Shown here: one piece after another, positions 43,297-51,198 of the stretch
How positions within the stretch are numbered: the stretch's first letter is position 1
Layout of the letters: every line of letters starts with the position of its first letter
Source of the DNA: Methylocaldum sp. 14B
Lineage (GTDB): Bacteria > Pseudomonadota > Gammaproteobacteria > Methylococcales > Methylococcaceae
Length of the DNA stretch: 57,124 bases
Assembly (NCBI RefSeq): GCF_002005105.1
Contig: NZ_MSCV01000043.1
Span: 1-57,124, forward strand
Reading direction: 5' to 3'
Made by a program: the position numbers and the translations under genes
The notes under the pieces: generated by a model
What the model was told of the DNA's origin: nothing
Databases searched by the model: none
What the model saw: only the letters and a program-made list of their open reading frames with translations

Positions 43297-44573
43297 AACA
43301 GCACTCCCGCCTGGGCCAACCAGGGTTTGAGGAAGGTGAACAAGAAACCGACCAGGCCGCAGACGCCGATGACCGGGATGACGCCGACCCGGCAACGGAA
43401 CAGGATCAGCAGCGCACCCAGGCCTACCAGAGCCGAAACGCCATCGAAGCGCCCAGAGAAGCCCTGCGGCCAAAATACGTGGTAGGCGAAAAACACAGCG
43501 AGGTTGAGGATGACACCCACCACGGCGGCGGTAATGCCGGTCAGGGGCGCGGTGAACTTGAGATTGCCGTGGGTGGTTTCGACCAGGGGGCCGCCCGCCA
43601 GGATGAACAGGAAACTGGGCAGGAAGGTGAACCAGGTCACCACGGCCGCGGCTGCGGTGCCTGCCAGAAAAAGCTGATCCGGTCCGAACAGTTGCTTGGC
43701 CCAGCCGGCGACGAAACCGACGAAGGTCACCACCATGATGAGCGGCCCCGGCGTCGTTTCGCCCAAGGTCAGGCCGTCGATCATTTGATGCGGAGCGAGC
43801 CAGTGGAAATGCTCGACCGCGCCCTGATAGACGTAGGGCAGCACCGCGTAGGCACCGCCGAAGGTGAGCAGGGCCGCCTTGGTGAAGAACCAGCCCATCT
43901 GCGTGAGCGCGCCGTGCCAACCATACTGCGCGTATAGGAAGCCGATCGCGCCACTCCATAGGATCAGGCCCGCTAGAATGATCTTGAGCAAGCTGGCCCA
44001 GGTGAAGCGGGCATGGGCGGGAACCGGCGTATCGTCGTCGATCAGCGCCGGACCGTAGCTTTGCTTGGCCGCACCATGGCCTCCGACCACAAATTTGCCG
44101 GGTGCAAACTTGCCGCCGATGCCGCCCAGAATCGCCGCTACCAGCACGATCAAGGGAAACGGCGCTTTGAAAGCAAAAATGGCCACGAACGCCGAGGCTG
44201 CCATGGCCCACAGCACCCAATTTTTCAGCGCCCGCGAGCCGATGCGCCAGGCTGCGAACAAAACGATGGCGGTCACCGCCGGCTTGATGCCGTACAGCAC
44301 GCCGGCCACGGCGGGCACCTGGCCGAACGCCAGGTAAATCAAGCCCAGTCCGATCAAGATCAAGAGCGAAGGCAACACGAACAGCCCTCCCGCGATGATC
44401 CCGCCCCAGGTGCGGTGCATCAGCCAGCCGATATAGGTCGCCAGTTGCTGCGCCTCCGGCCCCGGCAGGAGCATGCAGTAGTTGAGTGCGTGCAGGAAGG
44501 CGGCCCAAAAACCTACGGCGACCGGGCGAACATTGTTCTTAGTGGGTGCGGTGACGTGGGAAGTTTCGCTCAT
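43293..44573 (-). CDS. chrA: Chromate transporter ChrA, missing its first conserved segment
   Basis: A 426-residue CHR-family protein with about ten membrane spans: FLHALNYCMLLPGPEAQQ, LATYIGWLMHRTWGGI, the second-half FGGAYAVLPYVYQG and LTLGETTPGPLIMV. The family uses proton-coupled export of chromate. The N terminus is unusual: after GFW the chain goes straight to AAFLHALNYC, so the first half lacks the span with the SFGGPAGQ motif and about 35-40 residues. The second-half FGG motif is intact. The gene is coupled to chrB upstream (ATGA) and to the small exported protein downstream. It may be inactive or altered. Confidence 0.85.
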   Translation of the reverse strand: MSETSHVTAPTKNNVRPVAVGFWAAFLHALNYCMLLPGPEAQQLATYIGWLMHRTWGGIIAGGLFVLPSLLILIGLGLIYLAFGQVPAVAGVLYGIKPAVTAIVLFAAWRIGSRALKNWVLWAMAASAFVAIFAFKAPFPLIVLVAAILGGIGGKFAPGKFVVGGHGAAKQSYGPALIDDDTPVPAHARFTWASLLKIILAGLILWSGAIGFLYAQYGWHGALTQMGWFFTKAALLTFGGAYAVLPYVYQGAVEHFHWLAPHQMIDGLTLGETTPGPLIMVVTFVGFVAGWAKQLFGPDQLFLAGTAAAAVVTWFTFLPSFLFILAGGPLVETTHGNLKFTAPLTGITAAVVGVILNLAVFFAYHVFWPQGFSGRFDGVSALVGLGALLILFRCRVGVIPVIGVCGLVGFLFTFLKPWLAQAGVLL

Positions 44574-45514
44574 GGCGCGGAATCCTTTTCAAATGCGGCC
44601 AGTAGCCCGTCAAACAGAACGCTGGCGGCCGTGAACAGTTGATCGTCATTGGCGCTGGTTTCACGCAGGCCCGCCAATACGCGCTCAATGCCTTGGGCCT
44701 CCGGAGGTTGGATGCCGCCGACGTCGAGGAAGTGCACGATGCCGGCGAGTCGCGCGAGCGGTGGCGACTCCAGGCCGAATCCGGCGAGGAGGGTCTCGAA
44801 GGTCACCTTGCCGCCCACATGGGAAAAGGCGGCACCGTCGAAGTCGAACCCCAACGCGTCCTCCGGGCAGTCGGCGGGTGAAGCCAACCAGAGAATGCGG
44901 GCGTCCGGGTCGATGAAGCGGCGAATCAGCCAGGCGCTCGCGAGTCGATCCACCCAGGGGCGGGCACGAGTCGCCCACACGCGGCCGCGATAGTCGGCAA
45001 TATCCAAGCGTGGGATCGCACCGGCCGCCGCATGCGGTTCGTCGGGGGACAGGCAGCGGCTGACCGAACTTTCCAGCTCCTGCAAGGCGGCATCGGCTTG
45101 TTTCTGGGCTTCCCCCGGGAAAAAGTCGATGGCGGCCAGTTGTCCAAATGTCTTGCGGAGCTTTCTGGCTTGTTTCAGTGTCGCCGGCGCGGTTTCGCTC
45201 GTCAGCTGAGAGCCGCATTGGGCAATCTCCGCCAGCAATTCGCCGAATTCGGATGAACGGTCAAACAGACCCGAAAAACCGTCTTCACCTTTTCCTTCAG
45301 CCGTCAGCAAATAGGCCGTGCCGCCGTTCTCACGGAGATCGTCGGCGACCTCGGCCAGAATCTCTCGACAGCCGTCCTGTTCGGGCAGCAAATAGACGCC
45401 ATCCCGGAGCACCGCGGCGCCCGAGGCTTTGAGCGCTCGCCAGGCCCGCATTCGGGCCGTGGCGTTCTCCGTCGGCAGAGTCAGTATGAGCAAAAGCCAA
45501 GACATGTGTAGCAT
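44570..45514 (-). CDS. chrB: ChrB, PaaX-like N-terminal and Chrome_Resist C-terminal domains
   Basis: A 314-residue protein: N-terminal region (SWLLLILTLPTENATARM, RAWRALKASGAAVLRDGVYL) of the ChrB/PaaX-like type, and a C-terminal Chrome_Resist domain (TRARPWVDRLASAWLIRRF, FSHVGGKVTFETLL, GIVHFLDVGG). ChrB acts as a chromate-responsive regulator of chrBA in other bacteria. The ATG at 45514 lies in an inverted repeat; the ATG at 45505 (start of SWLLL) may be the true start. It overlaps chrA by four bases. Confidence 0.88.
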   Translation of the reverse strand: MLHMSWLLLILTLPTENATARMRAWRALKASGAAVLRDGVYLLPEQDGCREILAEVADDLRENGGTAYLLTAEGKGEDGFSGLFDRSSEFGELLAEIAQCGSQLTSETAPATLKQARKLRKTFGQLAAIDFFPGEAQKQADAALQELESSVSRCLSPDEPHAAAGAIPRLDIADYRGRVWATRARPWVDRLASAWLIRRFIDPDARILWLASPADCPEDALGFDFDGAAFSHVGGKVTFETLLAGFGLESPPLARLAGIVHFLDVGGIQPPEAQGIERVLAGLRETSANDDQLFTAASVLFDGLLAAFEKDSAP

Positions 45515-45541
45515 TCTCTACAGTAATGTAGATTATGCTAC
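45508..45541 (-). promoter_or_regulatory. Nested inverted repeat at the chrB start (candidate ChrB operator)
   Basis: An outer pair, gtagcat (45508-45514) and atgctac (45535-45541), encloses an inner pair, ctaca and tgtag (near 45518-45531). The site overlaps the presumed chrB start and promoter, where an autoregulator would bind. No experiment on this site can be inferred. Confidence 0.6.
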
Positions 45542-45579
45542 TCATTAAGCTGAAGGGCTTCAAGTTGCGTAAACGCCTT

Positions 45580-45909
45580 TTAAAACAGGTTTCTCAGCAA
45601 TAAGACCAAGCCATAGCACACGCTGGTAGCTATCGCCGCGAGGCCGAGTGCCAGCCAGAAATTCAGCGACCGTTCCAGCAGCAGGGGCAAGATCCAAAAG
45701 AAGGCCAGTGAAGGTATCACCAGCCAGACGATTTGCCGCGAAAGCTCAGTTATCAGTTCGGTGTCCCCGGTGTCGACATAGAGCCAGATGAAGGCCAGAA
45801 TCGATGTGATCGGCAGTGATGCGATGAGGGCGGCAACCAGGCTGCTACGTTTCGCCGTTTCGGAAATTACTGCGATCAACAGCGCGGATATCAACACTTT
45901 GAGGTACAT
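45580..45909 (-). CDS. DUF3147-family small membrane protein
   Basis: A 109-residue protein with four predicted membrane spans (VLISALLIAVISETA, LVAALIASLPITSILAFIWL, IPSLAFFWILPLLLER, ALGLAAIATSVCYGLVLLL). It matches the DUF3147 pattern. The ATG at 45909 is preferred, because the frame before it lacks membrane character. It lies 40-70 bases upstream of chrB on the same strand. Function unknown. Confidence 0.75.
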   Translation of the reverse strand: MYLKVLISALLIAVISETAKRSSLVAALIASLPITSILAFIWLYVDTGDTELITELSRQIVWLVIPSLAFFWILPLLLERSLNFWLALGLAAIATSVCYGLVLLLRNLF

Positions 45910-46276
45910 GGCCGTTTGTGTTATTTGCTTGCCGGCTTGCAGCGGAGGTTGGTACGCCAAGATCGTACCCATTTTCTCGTTATGGTTTGCGCTTACGCTC
46001 GTAGGTGTTCATACCGACTCGTCTGCATTCAAGTCCTTCTGAATCTTTCAGAATAAATCAGACGTCTCGGAGCGGGCGTGCTTTATTCATGCCTATCAAT
46101 AGACCGTAGCGCATTCGAAGTCGTTGGCCCAATCACCATGGGAATATGAAAGGGGACGCATGTCATGAGAATAGGCTCTGCTCTCTCCGAACATACGAGG
46201 GCTTACACTGAGCGGACTTTCAGGGCGAGTCTGCTCATGCTATCCGTGGTAATCGACCGCTCGGAGTTCAGTCCAT
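45910..46276. other. Gap between the membrane-protein gene and the zinc-type operon
   Basis: About 370 bases with no gene, RNA or clear repeat. It separates the end of the WD40 gene (transcribed leftwards to 46277) from the DUF3147 gene. A transcription stop would be expected here but no strong hairpin with a T tract was recognised. Confidence 0.45.
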
Positions 46277-47308
46277 CTACCGTACGCTTAACAGGCAGAC
46301 CTCGCCCTCTGCCGAACCGACGGCCAGCATGTTGCCCTGAGGACTCCAGGCCAGCCGGGTCAGCGGATTTTTCAGGATACAAAGATCCTTCATTATGCCT
46401 TCGGGGATATTCCACAGGATCAACATTCCATCCTGCCCGACCGTGGCGAGAACATCCCGCTTCGGATGAAACCTGAGGTCGGCGATGCGGTCGATGTGGC
46501 GGCTGAGCACAAAGGGCTCCCGATTGGCCGGACCCGGTCCCGAGAAATTCCACAGCACCGCCTCACGGTCCGCGCCGCTGGCCAGATATCGGGATGAGGC
46601 ATCCCAGTTCAATAGGCTGATCTTGCCGGGATAGCCCGACATGCCGACGTTCTTGGCGGTCTTTACATTCCAAACCAACAGGCTGGCATCCTGGCAGCCG
46701 GCAGCGAGGTGTTCGTCGTTCGGCGAAAGGCTCAGGGAGAGAAACGAGCCTTTCCACTGGAAATGCTTTTTCGCTTGCACGGCGTCTATCCGCCACAGCT
46801 TGACCCCGCCGTAACACGCGGTGGCCAATCGGCGTCCGTCGCGCAGCCAGGCCAAGCCCGTCACCGTGCTGGCATGATCGCCGTAGACTCGACACAATTC
46901 GCCGTCATTCTTCCACAGCTTCACGAACTTGCCGGCCGCCGAGGAGAGGAGATCGCCGCGCGGCGACCAGGCCACGTGTTCCACCCAGCCGCTGCCGCCA
47001 TCCAGTACCATGGCCTCTGCACCGGTACCGGCATCCCACACCCGCGCCTTGCCGTCCTGTCCGCCGCTGGCGAGCCAACGTCCGTCGCAGGACCAGTCCA
47101 GCGCCAGCGTTCCCAGGCCGTGACCGGGCAGTTCATGAACGACCCCGCCGGTTTCTCCCACGAGCAGCAGGATCGGACCGCCGGCCGATGCCGCTGCCAG
47201 CGTAGATCCATCAGGCGACCAGGCCAGAGCGGTGATGTAATCGTCGCCCACGACCCGCCATTGCGGCTCGATCAGCTCGAACGGTGCTTTCTCATTCAAG
47301 CCAGACAT
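46277..47308 (-). CDS. WD40-repeat beta-propeller protein
   Basis: A 343-residue protein built of about eight WD40 blades with lines such as AWSPDGSTLAAAS, DWSCDGRWLASGGQDG, AWSPRGDLLSSAA and AWSPQGNMLAVGS. It has no signal peptide, so it should be cytoplasmic. WD40 proteins of this kind often follow the zinc-type COG0523 GTPase in Zur-controlled operons, and here the start overlaps the GTPase end by 13 bases. Likely a scaffold or partner of the GTPase; the exact job is unknown. Confidence 0.85.
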   Translation of the reverse strand: MSGLNEKAPFELIEPQWRVVGDDYITALAWSPDGSTLAAASAGGPILLLVGETGGVVHELPGHGLGTLALDWSCDGRWLASGGQDGKARVWDAGTGAEAMVLDGGSGWVEHVAWSPRGDLLSSAAGKFVKLWKNDGELCRVYGDHASTVTGLAWLRDGRRLATACYGGVKLWRIDAVQAKKHFQWKGSFLSLSLSPNDEHLAAGCQDASLLVWNVKTAKNVGMSGYPGKISLLNWDASSRYLASGADREAVLWNFSGPGPANREPFVLSRHIDRIADLRFHPKRDVLATVGQDGMLILWNIPEGIMKDLCILKNPLTRLAWSPQGNMLAVGSAEGEVCLLSVR

Positions 47309-48645
47309 TGCCGAAATCCCTCGTTCAAAGCGTGCCGGTCCAGATTGCGGCCGATGAACACCAGCTGGTTGCGGCGCGGCTCGTCGCCCCAGGGTTTATC
47401 GGCCTGCATGTTGAACAGCATATGCACGGCATGGAACACCAGCTTCTTTTCCATGCCTTTCAGGCTGACGATGCCTTTGGTGCGGAAGATATCCGCCCCT
47501 TTTTCCCGGAGCAGCTCGCCGATCCAGTTGTTGAAGCGGCTGTAGTCCAGATCGCCGGGCTCGCTGATGCCCACCGACGTCACGTCATCGTCATGTGTGT
47601 GCCCGGCCTCCCATTCACGGGTCATCACCGGTTCGACCCCTCGATCCCCGCGCAGGAAGGTCATGCCGAACTCATCGGGATGATGCTGGGTGAAGCAGGC
47701 GTAATGCCCGTCCCGCTCGACCGAAACCCGAATTTGCTTTATGCCGCCGGCGCTCAGATCCAGCTCGTGCAGGCATTCCTCCGTTAGGCCGGCATCGGGC
47801 GCGAGCCGCTTGGGAGGGTCCGAGAACAACCGGACCATGCGCTCTTGCAGACCCATGAGGCAACTGTCGCTGGCATCGGCCACCGGCAGCCAAATCAAGC
47901 GGATGGCGGGATCGGGGCCGTCTTGGATAATCCAGCGGTAATCCCCGGCGGCGAGATGGAACAGCCCGGCCCATTCGAAGGGATATTCCGGATCCAGGAA
48001 ACCGGGCTTGACCGTCAGCGCCCGATCGAGGTCGAACCCGCCGACGTCCAGTACCTCGGCCAGATCCACCTGGCCGTTCACCGTACGATGGATTCGGGCC
48101 ATGGCATTCATGCCCCGCACCCGCTTTTCCAGGGCGGCCAGCTCCGGTTCCGAGACCAGGTCGGCCTTGTTGAGGAGAATCACGTCGGCGAAGGCGATTT
48201 GTTCCTTGATCTCCTCGCTGTCTTCGATATGCAAGTGCACATGTTTGGCGTCCACCACGGTGATCACGCCGTCCAGCCGGAGCTGCGAGGCGATTTCCTC
48301 GTCGACGAAGAAGGTCTGGGCCACCGGGGCGGGGTCGGCAATCCCCGTGGTCTCGATCAGGATGGCGTCGAACTTGTCGCGCCTCCGCATCAGATTGCCG
48401 AGGATGCGGATCAGGTCGCCCCGGACCGTACAACAGATACAACCATTATTCATCTCGAAAATTTCTTCATCGGCATCGATGACCAGGGCATTGTCGATGC
48501 CGATTTCGCCGAACTCGTTTTCGATCACGGCGATGCGTTTGCCGTGGTTTTCGCTCAGGATTCGGTTCAAGAGGGTCGTTTTGCCTGCACCCAGGAAACC
48601 TGTCAGCACGGTGACGGGGATGCGGTTCGAAGTGATGGCGGTCAT
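47296..48645 (-). CDS. COG0523 metal-chaperone GTPase (ZigA/ZagA-like), intact
   Basis: A 449-residue GTPase of the CobW/COG0523 family: Walker [15 protein letters not shown], the metal motif [27 protein letters not shown], a histidine cluster (EAGHTHDDD) and a CobW C-terminal domain ([17 protein letters not shown]). Members in zinc-starvation operons deliver zinc to client enzymes. The ATG at 48645 overlaps the folE2 stop (ATGA). It is the only complete COG0523 protein of the three in this cluster. Likely clients encoded nearby are not proven. Confidence 0.9.
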   Translation of the reverse strand: MTAITSNRIPVTVLTGFLGAGKTTLLNRILSENHGKRIAVIENEFGEIGIDNALVIDADEEIFEMNNGCICCTVRGDLIRILGNLMRRRDKFDAILIETTGIADPAPVAQTFFVDEEIASQLRLDGVITVVDAKHVHLHIEDSEEIKEQIAFADVILLNKADLVSEPELAALEKRVRGMNAMARIHRTVNGQVDLAEVLDVGGFDLDRALTVKPGFLDPEYPFEWAGLFHLAAGDYRWIIQDGPDPAIRLIWLPVADASDSCLMGLQERMVRLFSDPPKRLAPDAGLTEECLHELDLSAGGIKQIRVSVERDGHYACFTQHHPDEFGMTFLRGDRGVEPVMTREWEAGHTHDDDVTSVGISEPGDLDYSRFNNWIGELLREKGADIFRTKGIVSLKGMEKKLVFHAVHMLFNMQADKPWGDEPRRNQLVFIGRNLDRHALNEGFRQCLA

Positions 48646-49466
48646 GTCATGGCTCCGTTTTGTTGGGGAGATGAGTGGTGTAGATCGCGATCGATCCGCG
48701 CATAGGCAGAATGGTTGTGGATGGATTCGAAGTTCTCCGCTTCGACCGTGTAGGCCAGGATGCGGGGCTCCGCGTCCATCCGGGCGGCCACGTCGCGCAC
48801 CATGTCCTCGACGAACTTGGGATGGTCGTAGGCGTATTCGGTGACATACTTCTCGTCGGGACGCTTGAGCAGTCCGAAGATCGGGGAGGAGGCTTCGGCC
48901 TCCACCCACTCGATCAATTCTTCGATCCACACGAAATCAGCGGTCGTCACGGTCACGGTGACGTGAGAGCGCTGATTGTGGGCGCCCCGTTCGGCAATCG
49001 TCTTGGAACAGGGACAGAGGCTGGTGACCGGCACCGCGACCCGGATTCGGGTCGTGACTTCGCCTTCGGCGATTTCGCCGACCAGGGCCACTTCGTAGTC
49101 CATCAAGCTGCGCACGCCGGTGACCGGCGCCGCCTTTTCGACGAAATACGGAAACCGCATTTCGATGTAGCCGGACTGGGCTTCCAGTCGCCGAATCATC
49201 TCGGCCAGCATGTCGCCGAAGGACTCCACGCCGATTTCGCGTTCGTAACCGTTGAGTATCTCCACGAAGCGGGACATGTGGGTGCCCTTGAAGCCGTGGG
49301 GCAGGTTCACGTACATGTCGAAGCGGGCGATGGTGTGCTGCTCGCCCTGGCTGAGGTCCCGGACCCGCACCGGATGCAGGATGTCCTTGATCCCGACCCT
49401 GTCGATGGCGATGCGGCGGGAGTCGGCCCGGCCCTGCACGTCTTCGATGCCGATCGGAGCGCTCAT
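48642..49466 (-). CDS. folE2: GTP cyclohydrolase FolE2 (type IB)
   Basis: A 274-residue GTP cyclohydrolase of type [21 protein letters not shown], the active-site cysteine in [20 protein letters not shown], and [19 protein letters not shown] (abbreviated). FolE2 makes dihydroneopterin triphosphate and works with other metals when zinc is short; it is a common Zur-regulon member. The related archaeal MptA starts tetrahydromethanopterin synthesis. The ATG at 49466 has GGAGG upstream and overlaps the queD stop (ATGA). Confidence 0.93.
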   Translation of the reverse strand: MSAPIGIEDVQGRADSRRIAIDRVGIKDILHPVRVRDLSQGEQHTIARFDMYVNLPHGFKGTHMSRFVEILNGYEREIGVESFGDMLAEMIRRLEAQSGYIEMRFPYFVEKAAPVTGVRSLMDYEVALVGEIAEGEVTTRIRVAVPVTSLCPCSKTIAERGAHNQRSHVTVTVTTADFVWIEELIEWVEAEASSPIFGLLKRPDEKYVTEYAYDHPKFVEDMVRDVAARMDAEPRILAYTVEAENFESIHNHSAYARIDRDLHHSSPQQNGAMT

Positions 49467-49897
49467 CGATCCTCCTCCGTATAGCGGACGCACGACGTGT
49501 CGGTTTCCCACAAGGTCACGGCGCTGACCCGGGCGAATTCCCCGTCGATCCGTTCGGCGAGCCGGCGGTAAAACCAGCCGGCCAGGTTCTCCGCCGTCGG
49601 ATTGATCCGGTCGAACGGCTCGATCTCGTTGAGATAGCGGTGGTCCAGGCTGTCGGCAAGCGTTCGGGCTTCCGCCTTGATGGTCTTGAAATCCAGGGCG
49701 ATGCCCAGCGCGTCCAGGATGCGCGCGGAGACCTCCACCTCCAGCTTCCAGTTATGCCCGTGCAGGCGGCGGCAATCGCCGGGATAATCGCGGAGCGAGT
49801 GCGCGGACGAGAACTGGACCTGCACGCGAAGCCTATAAAGGCTGCGTTTGCCTGAGGCGGCCGCGGCGAGGGACGAGTCGTTGCTATGGATGTCCAT
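49463..49897 (-). CDS. queD: 6-carboxytetrahydropterin synthase QueD
   Basis: A 144-residue QueD/PTPS-family enzyme: [21 protein letters not shown], with the catalytic cysteine and the zinc-binding [24 protein letters not shown], and the terminal WETDTS. It converts dihydroneopterin triphosphate to 6-carboxytetrahydropterin in the queuosine pathway, or feeds other pterin routes. It sits directly before folE2, so the two supply pterin precursors together. QueD is itself a zinc enzyme, which is notable in a zinc-starvation cluster. Confidence 0.9.
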   Translation of the reverse strand: MDIHSNDSSLAAAASGKRSLYRLRVQVQFSSAHSLRDYPGDCRRLHGHNWKLEVEVSARILDALGIALDFKTIKAEARTLADSLDHRYLNEIEPFDRINPTAENLAGWFYRRLAERIDGEFARVSAVTLWETDTSCVRYTEEDR

Positions 49898-49918
49898 GGG
49901 TTGCGATAGGATCGTTAG

Positions 49919-51198
49919 TCAATGCAGGCGGATCGCATCCGGAACCGCGATGCCACCCACGGCCGCCATCAGTTCCTCGGCGAGTTCGTGAACGGCGCCT
50001 GCGGCGATGAAGACCAGGCGTCCGAGCCCGTCGTCGGATGCTCGGGCCGGCAAGGGAACCGGCGGATACAACCGGCCCGTCGCGGCTTGCACGATGACGG
50101 GCTCGGACCGGTCGGACAGGCGAACCACTCCCTTCACCCGCACCAGACGGGAACGATGCTGGGCCAAAAGGTCTTCCAGCACGGTTTGCAGGCGCGGCCA
50201 GGGAATCGGCGCGCTCAGGTAGAGGGACACGCTGCGGAAACCGTGATCGGGCAACTCCTGGCCCTGTGGCAGTCGGCGATTATCGGGAGCCACCGGCGCC
50301 AGAACGGTTTCCGGATCGATGACTCCCTGTACTGCGACCAGCCTGGGCGTGGCCGGCGCGAGTTCGTCCAGCCGGACAGCCAAGCGCACCATCTCCTCCG
50401 CGTTTGCCTGATCGGTGTGGGTGAGCACCAGGACATCCGCCCAAGCCACCTGGGCGCGGGCTTCGGGAAAACGGCCCAATTGTTCTTCGGCTGCCGGTAC
50501 TGACACCATCGCGATCACCGCTTGCAGATGGTAGCGGGATGCCAGCCAGCGGTCCCGCAGCAGCGTGTCCAGAACGGGTTCGGGGCTGGCGACGCCGCTC
50601 GCCTCGATGACGATCCGGTCGAACCGCGGCGAGCGGGGATTCTCCCAGGCCAGCCGGAGGTTTTTGAGCACCGGCGCCAAGGCGCCCCGCATCTGGCAGC
50701 ACAAACAACCGCCGGACCGATTGTGTCGCCATTTTTTGCAAAACCTTTTGGGACTTCCGAGTCACCAAAAGGAGCAAAAACTTGGCGACAAGTTATTGCC
50801 TGCGGCGCCCCGGACGCCCTGCGTTCGACCGGTCCCGACCCGACAAGGGGTCGGAACCTGGCTCCACAATGGCTCGACGCCCGGTCGCGATGCCTTGTGG
50901 ATGGCCTACGACCGTTGCTAACGCAACGACCTTCGGCCATCCACCCGGCGCTCGGGCTTCCGGGGACTACTCGACTCGCTCGCATTCGCATCGCTCCATG
51001 TCTCGCAGCGAGGGTCATGAGCGGGATGTCCTGACGCTCGATCAGGGCCTGGTCCACCGGGGTGGAGCCGAACTCGTTGATCAGCACCGCCGTACGCGGT
51101 CCCTGATCCAGCAAACGATTCAGCAGCGTGGTCTTGCCGCTGCCGAGAAAGCCCGTCAGAACGATGACGGGAAGCGGGGTTTTGGGGCTTAGCGACAT
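49919..51198 (-). pseudogene. COG0523 GTPase gene broken by a structured insertion
   Basis: The N-terminal part (from 51198) has [20 protein letters not shown] and VLINEFGSTPVDQALIERQD; the C-terminal part continues, in another frame, GGCLCCQMRGALAPVLKNL, VIEASGVASPEPVL, VLTHTDQANAEE and a CobW C-terminal domain down to 49919. Between them (about 50713-51008) is a non-coding insertion exactly where the GCxCC metal motif should follow LMTLA. The two parts are in different frames, so no complete protein is made unless a frameshift or RNA event restores it. The gene overlaps fhcA-like end by ten bases. Confidence 0.85.
50713..51008. mobile_element. Hairpin-rich non-coding insertion of about 295 bases
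   Basis: The insertion has three strong hairpins. The first pairs 50724-50731 (tgtcgcca) with 50783-50790 and continues inward with TTTTTGC/GCAAAAA and CCTTTTGG/CCAAAAGG. The second is formed by ggtcccgaccc and gggtcggaacc near 50840-50865. The third pairs 50899-50906 with 50935-50942, plus gttgc (50914-50918) with gcaac (50923-50927). It encodes no protein I can recognise. It resembles a MITE- or REP-type element or a structured RNA gene. The boundaries are estimated from where the GTPase homology stops and resumes. Confidence 0.6.

Noticed and set aside
43105-44508. 467-codon minus-strand frame through chrA
   Set aside because: Only its last 63 codons form a real exported protein; the rest is chrA read in another frame.
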